The position numbers were made by a program, and so were the translations under genes. Below, one piece after another: positions 7,811 through 17,197 of a stretch of 44,975 nt of DNA (positions are counted from its first letter, which is position 1; each line of letters opens with the position of its first letter). This stretch comes from Oleispira sp. (GTDB lineage Bacteria; Pseudomonadota; Gammaproteobacteria; Pseudomonadales; Oceanobacteraceae): contig PAOL01000009.1 in NCBI GenBank assembly GCA_002708475.1, positions 49,350 through 94,324 on the forward strand, in the 5' to 3' direction. Under the pieces are notes generated by a model. It did no database searches, was not told the DNA's origin, and saw only the letters and a list, made by a program, of their open reading frames with translations.

Positions 7811-10300
7811 ATGTCTAATAAAAATAATGTAAACCATAAAACATCAGAACCAGAACATTTTATAATATCGCCAGTTACTGAACCGTTCTTAGAAAGAATG
7901 CTGTTCAGTGCTCGACCTGTTGTGTTGGCAATTCTTGCGATTTTAACGATAGTATTTTCTTATGGTCTAACTCAAATTAAGTTAGATTCAAGCATCGAAA
8001 AATACATCCCTCTGCAGCACCAATTTATTAAAAACTACCTTGTTCATAAAGATGAATTAGGCAGTGGGTTATCAAATATCAAGTTGTCCGTTGAAACTAA
8101 GGGCGGTGATATTTTTACTAAAGAATACATGGCTACGTTACAGCGTATTAATGATGAGATTTTCTTCATTAAAGGCGTTGATCGTTCAGCATTAAAATCT
8201 TTATGGACTCCGAATGTTCGTTGGATGGAAGTAACAGAAGAAGGTTTCCAAGGTGGACCGGTTATTCCTGCAACGTATGATGGCTCTGAAGAAAGCTTAA
8301 ATGAATTACGTCAGAATGTATTAAAATCGGGTCAGTTAGGTCGCTTAGTTGCGAATAACTTTAGTTCGACCATTATTGATATTCCTCTTGTTGAAATCGA
8401 TCCTGATACTGGTGAGAAAGTAGATTACCAAGCATTCTCACGTGCGCTAGAAGAAAAAGTTCGTGATGCTTTTAGCAGTGATGACATCGCTGTATATATG
8501 ACAGGAACGCCAAAGAAACTGGCTGATTTGTTAGATGGTGTTGCTTCTATTGGTTTGTTTTTCATTGCCGCTATTATCTTCACTGCTATTTTATTATTCC
8601 TTTATTCTCGTTGTATTCGAGGCACCTTGATTCCTATTGTTGCATCATTAATTGCAGTTGTTTGGCAGTTAGGGGCACTTGCATTAATGGGCTTTACCAT
8701 TGATCTATATTCTGTATTGGTACCTTTCTTGGTATTTGCTATTGGTATTAGTCATGGTGTTCAGATTATTAGTGGGATTGCGATTGAGTCGGGTAAGGGC
8801 GCTAACAAATTAATGGCATCCCGTTTAGCTTTCCGTGGCTTGTATGTTCCAGGTATGTTGGCTTTATTGAGTGACGGTTTAGGTTTTGCGACGTTACTCT
8901 TTATTGAAATCGGAGTAATTCAAGAACTAGCCATTGCTGCAAGTGTGGGTGTTGCAATGATTATTGTTACTAACCTAGTACTTATGCCATTAGTTATGTC
9001 TTATGTTGGTATCAGTAAATCAGGCGTTAATCATGCTGTGAATAATGAAAAGGCTGAGCCTAAACTTTGGAGAGCATTGTCAAAAATCGCAAGTCCAAAA
9101 ATAGCTCCTTTCCCAATTATTATTGCCATTGTTTTAGCGGTAGGTGGTGTTTATAAGAGCCAATCATTAAAGATAGGTGATTTGGACGCAGGTGCTCCTG
9201 AACTTCGTCAAGATTCTCGCTATAACCTTGATAATGCTTACATGGTAGAAAATTACTCGACCAGCTCAGATGTTTTCTTAGTGATGGTTGAAACAGCGAA
9301 AGAACATTGTAATAGTTATAAAGTGATGGACTCGATTGATCGCTTTATGTGGTATATGGAAAATGTTCCTGGCGTTCAATCGACTGTTTCTATGGTAACG
9401 GTTTCTAAGCTGGTAACAAAAGGCATGAACGAAGGTAACTTAAAGTGGTCTGCGCTATCTCGTAACCAGACAATCTTAAATACCTCAATTCAACGTGCTC
9501 CAGCAGCGCTATTAAACTCTGATTGTTCAATGGCTCCTGTGCTTGTATATCTAAATGATCACAAAGCAGAAACACTAGAGAATGCTGTTATTGCTGTTGA
9601 AGCCTTTAAAGAGAAGTATGACGATACCGTTGATGAAAAATACTTCGCTATGGGTATTGATGGCATTCAGCAGGCAATTGCTGATGGTGAGATTGATACT
9701 GCTCCAGTTCGTTTTCAATTAGCATCAGGTAATGCGGGTATTGAAGCTGCAACCAACGAAGTGATTGGTGACGCGCAAAATACCATGTTGATTTTCGTAT
9801 ACGTTGTTGTATTCGTTCTATGTTTCTCAACGTTCCGTTCTATCCGTGCTATCGCTTGTATCTTAATTCCATTGGCTTTGACTTCCATCCTTTGCCAAGC
9901 ATTAATGGCTTACTTAGGTATAGGCGTTAAAGTAGCAACTTTACCTGTAATTGCATTAGGTGTAGGTATTGGTGTCGATTATGGTATATACATTTATAAC
10001 CGCTTAGAAGTTATGTTGATTGCTGGTAAAACATTGCAAGAAGCTTTCTTTGAAACGCTTAGATCAACAGGTAAAGCAGTAAGCTTCACGGGTATTACCC
10101 TTGCGATTGGTGTTGGTACGTGGATGTTCTCTCCAATTAAGTTCCAAGCAGATATGGGTATTCTATTAACCTTTATGTTCTTGTTGAATATGTTGGGTGC
10201 ATTGATTTTGCTACCTGCGCTAGCGACATTTATCTTAAAGCCTAAGCAGATTATTGCTCGCCATCAGAAACAACATGGTGAGTTAGATCCTGCTGGTTAG
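7811..10300 (+). CDS. RND superfamily transporter, MMPL/HAE3-like
   Basis: An 829-residue inner-membrane transporter with the duplicated RND layout. TM1 is at about residues 38-56, followed by a periplasmic loop, a five-TM bundle (about 245-400), TM7 near residue 430, a second periplasmic loop, and a final five-TM bundle (655-815). The second bundle carries GVGIGVDYGIYIYNR with the expected TM4-type proton-relay Asp (D723). In the first bundle the equivalent is AIGISHGVQI, where Ser314 occupies the Asp position. At 829 residues it is far shorter than tripartite AcrB-type pumps (about 1,050), and no membrane-fusion protein or TolC gene is adjacent, so it belongs with MMPL/HpnN-like lipid or hydrophobe transporters. 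It is co-transcribed with the YCF48 and DUF1329 genes. Confidence 0.88.
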   Translation: MSNKNNVNHKTSEPEHFIISPVTEPFLERMLFSARPVVLAILAILTIVFSYGLTQIKLDSSIEKYIPLQHQFIKNYLVHKDELGSGLSNIKLSVETKGGDIFTKEYMATLQRINDEIFFIKGVDRSALKSLWTPNVRWMEVTEEGFQGGPVIPATYDGSEESLNELRQNVLKSGQLGRLVANNFSSTIIDIPLVEIDPDTGEKVDYQAFSRALEEKVRDAFSSDDIAVYMTGTPKKLADLLDGVASIGLFFIAAIIFTAILLFLYSRCIRGTLIPIVASLIAVVWQLGALALMGFTIDLYSVLVPFLVFAIGISHGVQIISGIAIESGKGANKLMASRLAFRGLYVPGMLALLSDGLGFATLLFIEIGVIQELAIAASVGVAMIIVTNLVLMPLVMSYVGISKSGVNHAVNNEKAEPKLWRALSKIASPKIAPFPIIIAIVLAVGGVYKSQSLKIGDLDAGAPELRQDSRYNLDNAYMVENYSTSSDVFLVMVETAKEHCNSYKVMDSIDRFMWYMENVPGVQSTVSMVTVSKLVTKGMNEGNLKWSALSRNQTILNTSIQRAPAALLNSDCSMAPVLVYLNDHKAETLENAVIAVEAFKEKYDDTVDEKYFAMGIDGIQQAIADGEIDTAPVRFQLASGNAGIEAATNEVIGDAQNTMLIFVYVVVFVLCFSTFRSIRAIACILIPLALTSILCQALMAYLGIGVKVATLPVIALGVGIGVDYGIYIYNRLEVMLIAGKTLQEAFFETLRSTGKAVSFTGITLAIGVGTWMFSPIKFQADMGILLTFMFLLNMLGALILLPALATFILKPKQIIARHQKQHGELDPAG

Positions 10301-10323
10301 TTAATAAAAGTAGACTAAAATAT

Positions 10324-10351
10324 AAGGCAGCCTCAGGGCTGCCTTTTTTTT
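10324..10351 (+). terminator. Strong rho-independent terminator after the RND gene
   Basis: GGCAGCC (10326-10332) pairs with GGCTGCC (10337-10343) around a TCAG loop. Upstream A residues pair with the start of an eight-T tract at 10344-10351. It closes the DUF1329-YCF48-RND transcript. Confidence 0.93.
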
Positions 10352-10435
10352 GCTCGGAATTTTCTTCTATTTAACAACCTCGTCTTAACCGCAGCATTAC
10401 GATAAACTCGTGTAATATTAAGACAGATGTTAATT

Positions 10436-11698
10436 ATGCGAATTTTACATACCTCCGATTGGCATCTAGGCCAATTTTTTATTAACAAAAGCCGTGCAGC
10501 TGAACATCAGCAATTTATCCATTGGTTATTTGAACAAATAGAACAGCAGCAGATAGATGCCGTGATTATTGCGGGTGATATTTTCGATACTGGTGCTCCA
10601 CCGAGTTATGCACGAGAGTTGTATAATCAATTCGTTATTGGAGTTCATAAACTTGGATGCCAGTTGGTTATTTTGGCTGGTAATCACGATTCTGTATCAA
10701 CCTTAAACGAATCCAAAAATATTTTGGCTCAGCTTAATACTCATGTTATTTCTAGTGCCAATCCAAACAGCGATGAGCAAATATTAACCCTGAATAAGCG
10801 TAACGGTGAGATCGGCGCAATTTTGTGTGCGATTCCCTATATACGCCCTAGAGACGTTGTTAAAAGCCAAGCCGATGAATCGGGTAATGAAAAACAACAA
10901 GCACTAGGGCAAGCCATTCAAGAGCACTATCAGCAGTTATTTGATTTAGCGAAAGAAAAGCAGAAGCTCATCGATCATCCAGTGCCGATTGTGGCAACTG
11001 GGCATTTAACTGCAATGGGTGTTAAAAGCTCGGACTCGGTCAGAGATATCTATATTGGTAATTTAGAAGCGTTTCCAGCCAATGCGTTTCCTGAAGCCGA
11101 CTATATTGCATTGGGTCATATACACCGTCCTCAAATCGTTGCTAAAAGTGAACATATTCGCTATTGCGGTTCTCCCATTCCTCTAAGTTTTGACGAGCTA
11201 GGAAGTACTAAACAAGTGCTGGTTGTGGATTTTGAAGGAGGGAAATTATCTAAAATTACGCCCTTATTAGTTCCACTTTTTCAGCCAATGAAAGTCATCA
11301 AGGGTGATCTGGAAAGTATTGAGCAGCAGTTGTCAGAACTTGGTAAAGAGTTGGGTAAAGAATTAGATAAAGAACCAATAAAAAAACAATCTGAGTTGCC
11401 TAGTTGGTTATCTATTGAAGTAGAAACCCAAGATTATCTTAATGATCTGCAATCTCGAATTCATCAATTAACGGCATCTATGAATGTTGAAGTACTGCAG
11501 TTACGTCGAGCGCGCAAGCAGCAACAAGAACAAATCCAACGGGTGCAAAATGAAGTCTTAGCAGAGCTAACACCAGAAGATGTTTTTAAGCGCCGCTTGG
11601 ATCAAGAAGAATTTAACACGCCAGCAGAGCAGCAGCGCAAAGAACGGCTAATGACATTATTTAATCAAACTGTATTGCAGGTGACTAATGAAGATTAA
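10436..11698 (+). CDS. sbcD: Exonuclease subunit SbcD (Mre11-type nuclease)
   Basis: The nuclease half of the SbcCD complex, which opens DNA hairpins and processes double-strand breaks. It shows the full metallophosphoesterase signature: HTSDWHLGQ near the N terminus, AGDIFDTG, GNHDS, a central ATGHLTAMG and GHIHRP. ATG 10436 gives the usual family start MRILHTSDWHLG; an in-frame ATG at 10427 would add three residues. The capping region after about residue 270 contains a charged Gln/Glu-rich stretch with a short repeat (ELGKELGKELDKE). The gene overlaps sbcC by 11 bp, so translation is probably coupled. Confidence 0.94.
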   Translation: MRILHTSDWHLGQFFINKSRAAEHQQFIHWLFEQIEQQQIDAVIIAGDIFDTGAPPSYARELYNQFVIGVHKLGCQLVILAGNHDSVSTLNESKNILAQLNTHVISSANPNSDEQILTLNKRNGEIGAILCAIPYIRPRDVVKSQADESGNEKQQALGQAIQEHYQQLFDLAKEKQKLIDHPVPIVATGHLTAMGVKSSDSVRDIYIGNLEAFPANAFPEADYIALGHIHRPQIVAKSEHIRYCGSPIPLSFDELGSTKQVLVVDFEGGKLSKITPLLVPLFQPMKVIKGDLESIEQQLSELGKELGKELDKEPIKKQSELPSWLSIEVETQDYLNDLQSRIHQLTASMNVEVLQLRRARKQQQEQIQRVQNEVLAELTPEDVFKRRLDQEEFNTPAEQQRKERLMTLFNQTVLQVTNED

Positions 11699-14600
11699 TA
11701 GCCTGAGGTTTAAAAATTTAAATTCGTTAAAAGGTGAGTGGAAAATAGACTTTACTCAGCAACCTTTTTCCGACAATGGTTTATTTGCCATTATTGGCCC
11801 AACAGGCGCTGGTAAAACAACCTTACTTGATGCTATTTGCTTAGCGCTCTATCAGCAAACCCCACGCTTAGGGGGAATTAACAAGTCTAATAATGGCTTG
11901 ATGACCAAAGGCACTGCAGATTGCTTAGCGGAAGTTGAATTTGAAGTTAAAGGTCAGCAATATCGCGCTTTCTGGAGCCAAAGGCGCTCGCGTAATAAAG
12001 TCGATGGTAACTTACAAGATGCCATTGTCGAATTGGTACGTGTTCATGACGGTAAAATATTAGCGTCTCAAGTTAAGAAAATGAGTGCGCTCATTGAAAA
12101 TATTACGGGTTTAGATTTCGCACGATTTACCAAATCGATGATGTTGTCACAAGGTCAGTTCGCTGCATTTTTAAATGCGGCCGCTAATGAACGAGCGGAA
12201 TTGTTAGAAGAGCTAACGGGGACAGAAGTATACGGATTAATATCAGAAAAGGTTCATCAGCAGTTTGTTGAAAGTAAACAGTACCTCGAACAACTTAATG
12301 CTCGAGCTGAGGGATTAGACATACTCACTCCCGAGAAAGTTGAAGAGTTGAGTCAGCAGAATAGAGAACTTGATCAGCAGCTTTCCCAACAAGAGCATAG
12401 GTATAAAATCCTCCAGCAGAAGGTATCCTGGTTAGACAAAAAAGCTCAAGCGCAAACATCATTAAAACAATCTCAGCTTGAATTAGAAAAGGTGCTTCAG
12501 CAGCAGATAAACGAAAAATCACAACTGGATAAAATTGAGCGTAGTAAACCTGCTGAGTTAATTGAACCAATTTTTCAACAGAATAAAATAATTTCTGAAC
12601 AATTATCGAAGCAAAATTCTCAATTATCTTTAGTCAAAAAGCAGCAAGAAGAAGTTGATTTTGTAGTTAAGCAGCAAGAAGAAGCCGTAACTTTAGACAA
12701 AAAAAATCTAGATAGAATAAGGCATGAAAATGAAACAACGCAACAGCTGATTAATGAAAAAATCATCCCGCTGGATGCAGAGATTCATCAGCTAAGTAAT
12801 CAAATAAACAGTCTTCAGTTGAGTACTCAGCCGTTAATTGAAACACAAAAAAACAGTCTCGAGCAACAGCAGCTTGTTAATGATCAGCTAATACGAAATC
12901 AGCAAGCATTAAACCGTAGTGAAGAGTATTTGGCTGCGAATAAACATCATGCTCAGTTACAAAACCAGTTACCACTTATAAGTGCTCAGCTAGAGCGGTT
13001 AAAACCGCTTCAAGAAGCAATTGATAAGGCCAATGCAAGTTATCAAGTACAGAAAGAAGAATGGCTGATATCAGACAAACAGTTACAGCAACAAGATGTA
13101 GTGATCGCTTCAGCAATACTAAAGCAGCAACAGCAAACAGAGCAATTAATTCAACTAGAAAAGGAAATCGTTAATAATTTATTAATAGATTCAGCTTTTA
13201 GTCATACAGACATAAAAGATTTCAAGAATACCTATATTGAATTATCAGAGGGTATTATTGGAGACGCCGTGCAGTCATTAAGAGCTCAGTATCAGTCATA
13301 TCAGCAACAAATTAAAGATGTTGAATTACTATTGATCCAAGAGCGTCGAATCGAAGATTTGAGTGCTGAGCGCAACAGGCTTCAGGCGAATGAAGAGTGC
13401 CCTTTGTGTGGTTCATTGCAGCACCCACGAATTGAATCGTATAAAGCGTTGGATATTTCTCATACTGAAAAGAGAAAGAATCTATTAACCCAGAAACTCA
13501 TCGAAACGGAGCAGTTAGGTAATACTCTTAACGGATTGAATTCTCGCTGGCAGCAGGCAAAAGTTTCGGTAGAGGCAGCTCAACAATTACTGAATAATGA
13601 GCAGCAAAAGAAAGCTTTACTAGAGAAACATCAAATAGGTTTGAAAGAGCAACTCGATAGAAATAGCCTTGTAATGCAGCAGCAATCTCAAGACTACCAA
13701 CAATTAAAAGAATCAATCGCACAGCAATTAAAGGCTCTTGAACTATCGATGCCCACTACTGAAAATATGGACTCGTGGTTGGATGATCAACAAAAAAATA
13801 GTCAGCAGTGGCTTGAAGTTACTGAAGCCAGAGCAGGTTATCAGCAAGAATTTCAAAATTTAGAGCAGAAAAAACAGCATGTTGCGCAGCAGCTTAACGG
13901 AATAAATGAACAACTAAATGCGTTGCTTGAAGAAATCCAGTTAAAAGAAAATGCGTTAACAGAAAAGCAAAAGAATCGTTATCAGCTATTGCCCGAAGCG
14001 GATATTGCTCTTGTACGAAAAAATATTGATCAAGTGTTTTCTCAAGCAGAAAATACTTTGCTTTTAAATCAAGAAAAACTGACGGCTTTAACTCAGCAGT
14101 TACAGAGCATTCATGGTCAATCCATTACGATAGAAGCAAATATTAAACAGCTGCAGCAAGAACAGAAGGAAAAGCAAGAGCAATGGTTGGTGGCATTATT
14201 AGATAGGCCGTTTGATAATCAGCAAGAATATTTAAATGCCTTAATGCCTGTAGAGGAAAAGGAATCCTTGCTAGCACTTCGGGAAACTATTCAACATGGG
14301 ATTGTGAAACATCAAGGTTTGGTTGATCAAGCTAAGGTAGCGCTCCAGGAGCTGACTTCTGATCCCGTGTTAGAAGGCGCTGAGAATTTAAAAGGCAGTG
14401 AAAATTGGTACCAAGAAGACATTAAGCTGAATATCGAGGAGGCTAGTAATCTAATCAAAAGTATTTCACAGCAGCAGGGAGAAATACTAAACAGCTTGCA
14501 AAGTGACCAAGACAAACGAAAAAGGCAAGAAGGGCTATTGTTAGAGATACAAGAAGCCAGCGTCAGTTATGATGATATTGCATATTTACACAGTTTAATT

Positions 14601-15095
14601 GGTTCGCAAAAAGGTGATAAATTTCGTCGATTTGCGCAAGGACTAACGTTAGATCATTTAGTGTATTTGGCTAATATTCAACTTAATCGATTGCACGGTC
14701 GCTATTTATTACAGCGTAAACAGTCAGAAGCATTAGAGCTAGAGGTATTGGATACTTGGCAAGGTGATGATGTTCGCGATACTAAAACCTTATCGGGTGG
14801 AGAGGGCTTTTTAGTCAGCTTAGCGCTGGCGTTAGCACTGTCTGATCTTGTCAGTCATAAAACCCAAATTGAATCATTATTTTTAGATGAAGGTTTTGGA
14901 ACACTGGATAGTGCTACTTTAGATATGGCTCTAGATGCATTAGATAGCTTAAACGCATCGGGTAAAATGATTGGTGTGATTAGTCATGTTGAAGCAATGA
15001 AAGAACGGATTCCAGTCCAAATACGTGTAACCAAAATCAATGGTTTAGGGAATAGTAAATTAGAATCTCAATATGCGTTTACAGCGACTAAATAA
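11688..15095 (+). CDS. sbcC: Exonuclease subunit SbcC (Rad50-type SMC ATPase)
   Basis: An 1135-residue SMC-like ATPase that partners SbcD. Walker A GPTGAGKT lies at residues 37-44, a Q-loop motif MLSQGQFAAFL near residue 155, and two very long Gln/Glu/Lys-rich coiled-coil arms flank the zinc hook CPLC at about 571-574. The C-terminal ATPase lobe carries the ABC signature LSGGEGF (about 1035) and Walker B SLFLDEGFGTLD (about 1063). It is somewhat longer than E. coli SbcC (1048). The hook lies almost at the centre, as expected for symmetric arms. The arms are unusually rich in CAG/CAA glutamine codons. It is translationally coupled to sbcD and followed 27 bp later by a recQ-like gene. Confidence 0.95.
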   Translation: MKINSLRFKNLNSLKGEWKIDFTQQPFSDNGLFAIIGPTGAGKTTLLDAICLALYQQTPRLGGINKSNNGLMTKGTADCLAEVEFEVKGQQYRAFWSQRRSRNKVDGNLQDAIVELVRVHDGKILASQVKKMSALIENITGLDFARFTKSMMLSQGQFAAFLNAAANERAELLEELTGTEVYGLISEKVHQQFVESKQYLEQLNARAEGLDILTPEKVEELSQQNRELDQQLSQQEHRYKILQQKVSWLDKKAQAQTSLKQSQLELEKVLQQQINEKSQLDKIERSKPAELIEPIFQQNKIISEQLSKQNSQLSLVKKQQEEVDFVVKQQEEAVTLDKKNLDRIRHENETTQQLINEKIIPLDAEIHQLSNQINSLQLSTQPLIETQKNSLEQQQLVNDQLIRNQQALNRSEEYLAANKHHAQLQNQLPLISAQLERLKPLQEAIDKANASYQVQKEEWLISDKQLQQQDVVIASAILKQQQQTEQLIQLEKEIVNNLLIDSAFSHTDIKDFKNTYIELSEGIIGDAVQSLRAQYQSYQQQIKDVELLLIQERRIEDLSAERNRLQANEECPLCGSLQHPRIESYKALDISHTEKRKNLLTQKLIETEQLGNTLNGLNSRWQQAKVSVEAAQQLLNNEQQKKALLEKHQIGLKEQLDRNSLVMQQQSQDYQQLKESIAQQLKALELSMPTTENMDSWLDDQQKNSQQWLEVTEARAGYQQEFQNLEQKKQHVAQQLNGINEQLNALLEEIQLKENALTEKQKNRYQLLPEADIALVRKNIDQVFSQAENTLLLNQEKLTALTQQLQSIHGQSITIEANIKQLQQEQKEKQEQWLVALLDRPFDNQQEYLNALMPVEEKESLLALRETIQHGIVKHQGLVDQAKVALQELTSDPVLEGAENLKGSENWYQEDIKLNIEEASNLIKSISQQQGEILNSLQSDQDKRKRQEGLLLEIQEASVSYDDIAYLHSLIGSQKGDKFRRFAQGLTLDHLVYLANIQLNRLHGRYLLQRKQSEALELEVLDTWQGDDVRDTKTLSGGEGFLVSLALALALSDLVSHKTQIESLFLDEGFGTLDSATLDMALDALDSLNASGKMIGVISHVEAMKERIPVQIRVTKINGLGNSKLESQYAFTATK

Positions 15096-15122
15096 TAAAG
15101 ATTACTGTCGAAGGATACTAAA

Positions 15123-17126
15123 ATGGCATTAGAAGTGACATCAGAATTGCCCCCTGCGCTATTAGATTCTCTAAAGCAAACTTTTGGTTTTGACCAATTT
15201 AGACAAGGTCAGGGACAAACGATTGCTCAGTTGATTGCAGGGCAATCATCATTGGCCATCTTTCCCACAGGGTCGGGCAAGTCGTTATGCTATCAATTTA
15301 CCGCTTTGCATCTTCCGCATGTGACATTGGTTGTATCTCCTTTATTAGCCCTAATAAAAGATCAACTAGAATTTCTCGCCAGTAAAGGAATACCTGCAGC
15401 CAGTATCGATTCGACCTTAAGTGGAGATCAAAGCCAGCAAGTGATGGCCGATGTACGTTCAGGGAAAATTAAGATATTAATGGTTTCCGTTGAGCGATTT
15501 AAAAACGAACGTTTCCGTCAGTTTATTAATGCGGTGCCCATATCTATGCTCGTGGTTGATGAAGCCCACTGTATCTCTGAATGGGGACATAATTTTCGCC
15601 CTGATTATTTAAAGCTTCCAACGTATTGCCAAGAACTCAATATTCCTTTGGTTTTGTTATTAACGGCAACGGCGACAAAAAAAGTTAAAAACGATATGGC
15701 TTCCAAGTTTGCCATTGCGCCAAAGCATATTGTGCAAACAGGATTCTATCGTTCTAATTTAGACTTAACGGTAATACCTGTTAAAGAATCTGAAAAAATA
15801 CAAAATCTACTTCAACAGATCAAATATCAGCAACAGGTTTTCAACTTACCTTCAACATCAGGGATAGTCTATGTGACATTGCAGCATACGGCTGAAAAAG
15901 TTGCTGCTTATTTACATGCGGCAGGAGTTAAGGCAGTTGCTTATCACGCAGGCTTTGACTCTGAGAAACGCCAGCAAATTCAAAACGATTTTATGCAAGG
16001 ACGAGTGGATGTGGTTGTTGCAACCATTGCATTTGGTATGGGCATTGATAAATCTGATATCCGCTTTGTAATGCATTATGACTTACCGAAATCCATTGAA
16101 AATTACAGTCAGGAGATTGGCCGAGCAGGGCGTGATGGACACCCTTCAAATTGTGTTACTTTTGCTAATTTGGATGGTTTAAACACCGTAGAAAACTTTG
16201 TCTATGGTGATACTCCAGAGTATTCAGCGATAGAGTTTCTATTAGAAAATATTCGTCACGAAAGTAAACCCTCTGAGCGAGAAAATAATGTCTCAGAATG
16301 GGAGCTGCAAGTTGTTGGGTTGTCGAATGCCAGTAATATTCGTCAATTGCCTTTAAAGACCTTGTTAGTGCAGCTTGAAATGATGGGCGTTATCAAGCCT
16401 ATGTACGCTTATTTTGCGGAATTTAAATATAAGTTTCTACAAGATAAGGACAGTATTCTTTCGATGTTTGAGGGAGAGCGACGTGAGTTTTTGCGAGCTG
16501 TATTTAGTACCAGCCAATTTAAAAAAGTCTGGGGTGCTCCAAATTTTGATGAACTTTTTAAGCAATATAATACCGAAAGAAGCCGGGTTATTACTGCATT
16601 AGATTATTTGGCCGAGAAGCAGCTCATTGAACTTGAAAGTAAAAAAATGACCGAAGTTTTCCGGGTTAATCAGGAAGCATTACACAGCCCTGAGCTCGCT
16701 AAATCATTACATTATTACTTTGTTGACAAAGAAGAAAAAGAAATAAAACGTATTGCATCTTTGGTAAGATTCTTCGAATTAGATCAATGTTTAAGCGCTA
16801 ATCTAGCGCGTTATTTTGATGATCAGCAAGCGCCGCAACGCTGTGGCCATTGCAGTGTGTGTCGTGGACAAGTTGCCAAGCTGGAATACAGCGAACACGT
16901 TCAATGGCCAAGTGATGAGTATTTGAAATCGTGTCTTGAAGGACTTAGTCAGCAATTATCAGGTAAGGCTGATGTATCAATTGATATTCAATGCAGATTT
17001 TTAGCCGGTATAAGCGTTCCTGTATTTGCTCGCAATAAGGTGAGGCAGTTGGCTGGTTTTGCGTGTTGCGAACAGCTACGATATGGTGATATTCGTCAGA
17101 AGCTTATAGGTTTCCGTAGTGTTTAA
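15123..17126 (+). CDS. RecQ family ATP-dependent DNA helicase
   Basis: A 667-residue superfamily 2 helicase. Motif 0 FGFDQFRQGQ, Walker A FPTGSGKSLCYQ (about 47-58), motif II DEAHCISEWGHNFRPDY (about 146), LLTATAT, and motif VI QEIGRAGRDG are all present. The RecQ zinc-binding site appears near residues 555-580 (RYF...CGHCSVC). The about 90 residues after the zinc site are not an obvious HRDC domain, so this is a RecQ-like subfamily protein rather than a clear orthologue of E. coli RecQ (609 residues). Motif II reads GHNFRPDY instead of the common GHDFRP. It follows sbcC at 27 bp with an AAGGA-type ribosome site, which implies a joint role in processing DNA ends or secondary structures. Confidence 0.9.
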   Translation: MALEVTSELPPALLDSLKQTFGFDQFRQGQGQTIAQLIAGQSSLAIFPTGSGKSLCYQFTALHLPHVTLVVSPLLALIKDQLEFLASKGIPAASIDSTLSGDQSQQVMADVRSGKIKILMVSVERFKNERFRQFINAVPISMLVVDEAHCISEWGHNFRPDYLKLPTYCQELNIPLVLLLTATATKKVKNDMASKFAIAPKHIVQTGFYRSNLDLTVIPVKESEKIQNLLQQIKYQQQVFNLPSTSGIVYVTLQHTAEKVAAYLHAAGVKAVAYHAGFDSEKRQQIQNDFMQGRVDVVVATIAFGMGIDKSDIRFVMHYDLPKSIENYSQEIGRAGRDGHPSNCVTFANLDGLNTVENFVYGDTPEYSAIEFLLENIRHESKPSERENNVSEWELQVVGLSNASNIRQLPLKTLLVQLEMMGVIKPMYAYFAEFKYKFLQDKDSILSMFEGERREFLRAVFSTSQFKKVWGAPNFDELFKQYNTERSRVITALDYLAEKQLIELESKKMTEVFRVNQEALHSPELAKSLHYYFVDKEEKEIKRIASLVRFFELDQCLSANLARYFDDQQAPQRCGHCSVCRGQVAKLEYSEHVQWPSDEYLKSCLEGLSQQLSGKADVSIDIQCRFLAGISVPVFARNKVRQLAGFACCEQLRYGDIRQKLIGFRSV

Positions 17127-17128
17127 TT

Positions 17129-17173
17129 AAAAGTATTGTTTAGAATTTAATAAAAAGTCTAGACAATACTTTT
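17129..17173. terminator. Bidirectional hairpin terminator between recQ-like gene and RIO kinase
   Basis: AAAAGTATTGT (17129-17139) pairs exactly with ACAATACTTTT (17163-17173). The stem extends inward by about four more pairs with one G-T wobble. It lies between convergent genes and ends in A/T runs on both sides. Confidence 0.8.
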
Positions 17174-17197
17174 AGTAATGAAACCCAATTATGAGGA

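Noticed and set aside
7811-10300. Multidrug efflux pump of the AcrB type
   Set aside because: The protein is about 200 residues too short, and no membrane-fusion or outer-membrane channel gene is adjacent.
13000-14500. CAG/CAA-rich stretches that look like microsatellite repeats
   Set aside because: They are irregular glutamine codons of the SbcC coiled coil, not a tandem repeat array.
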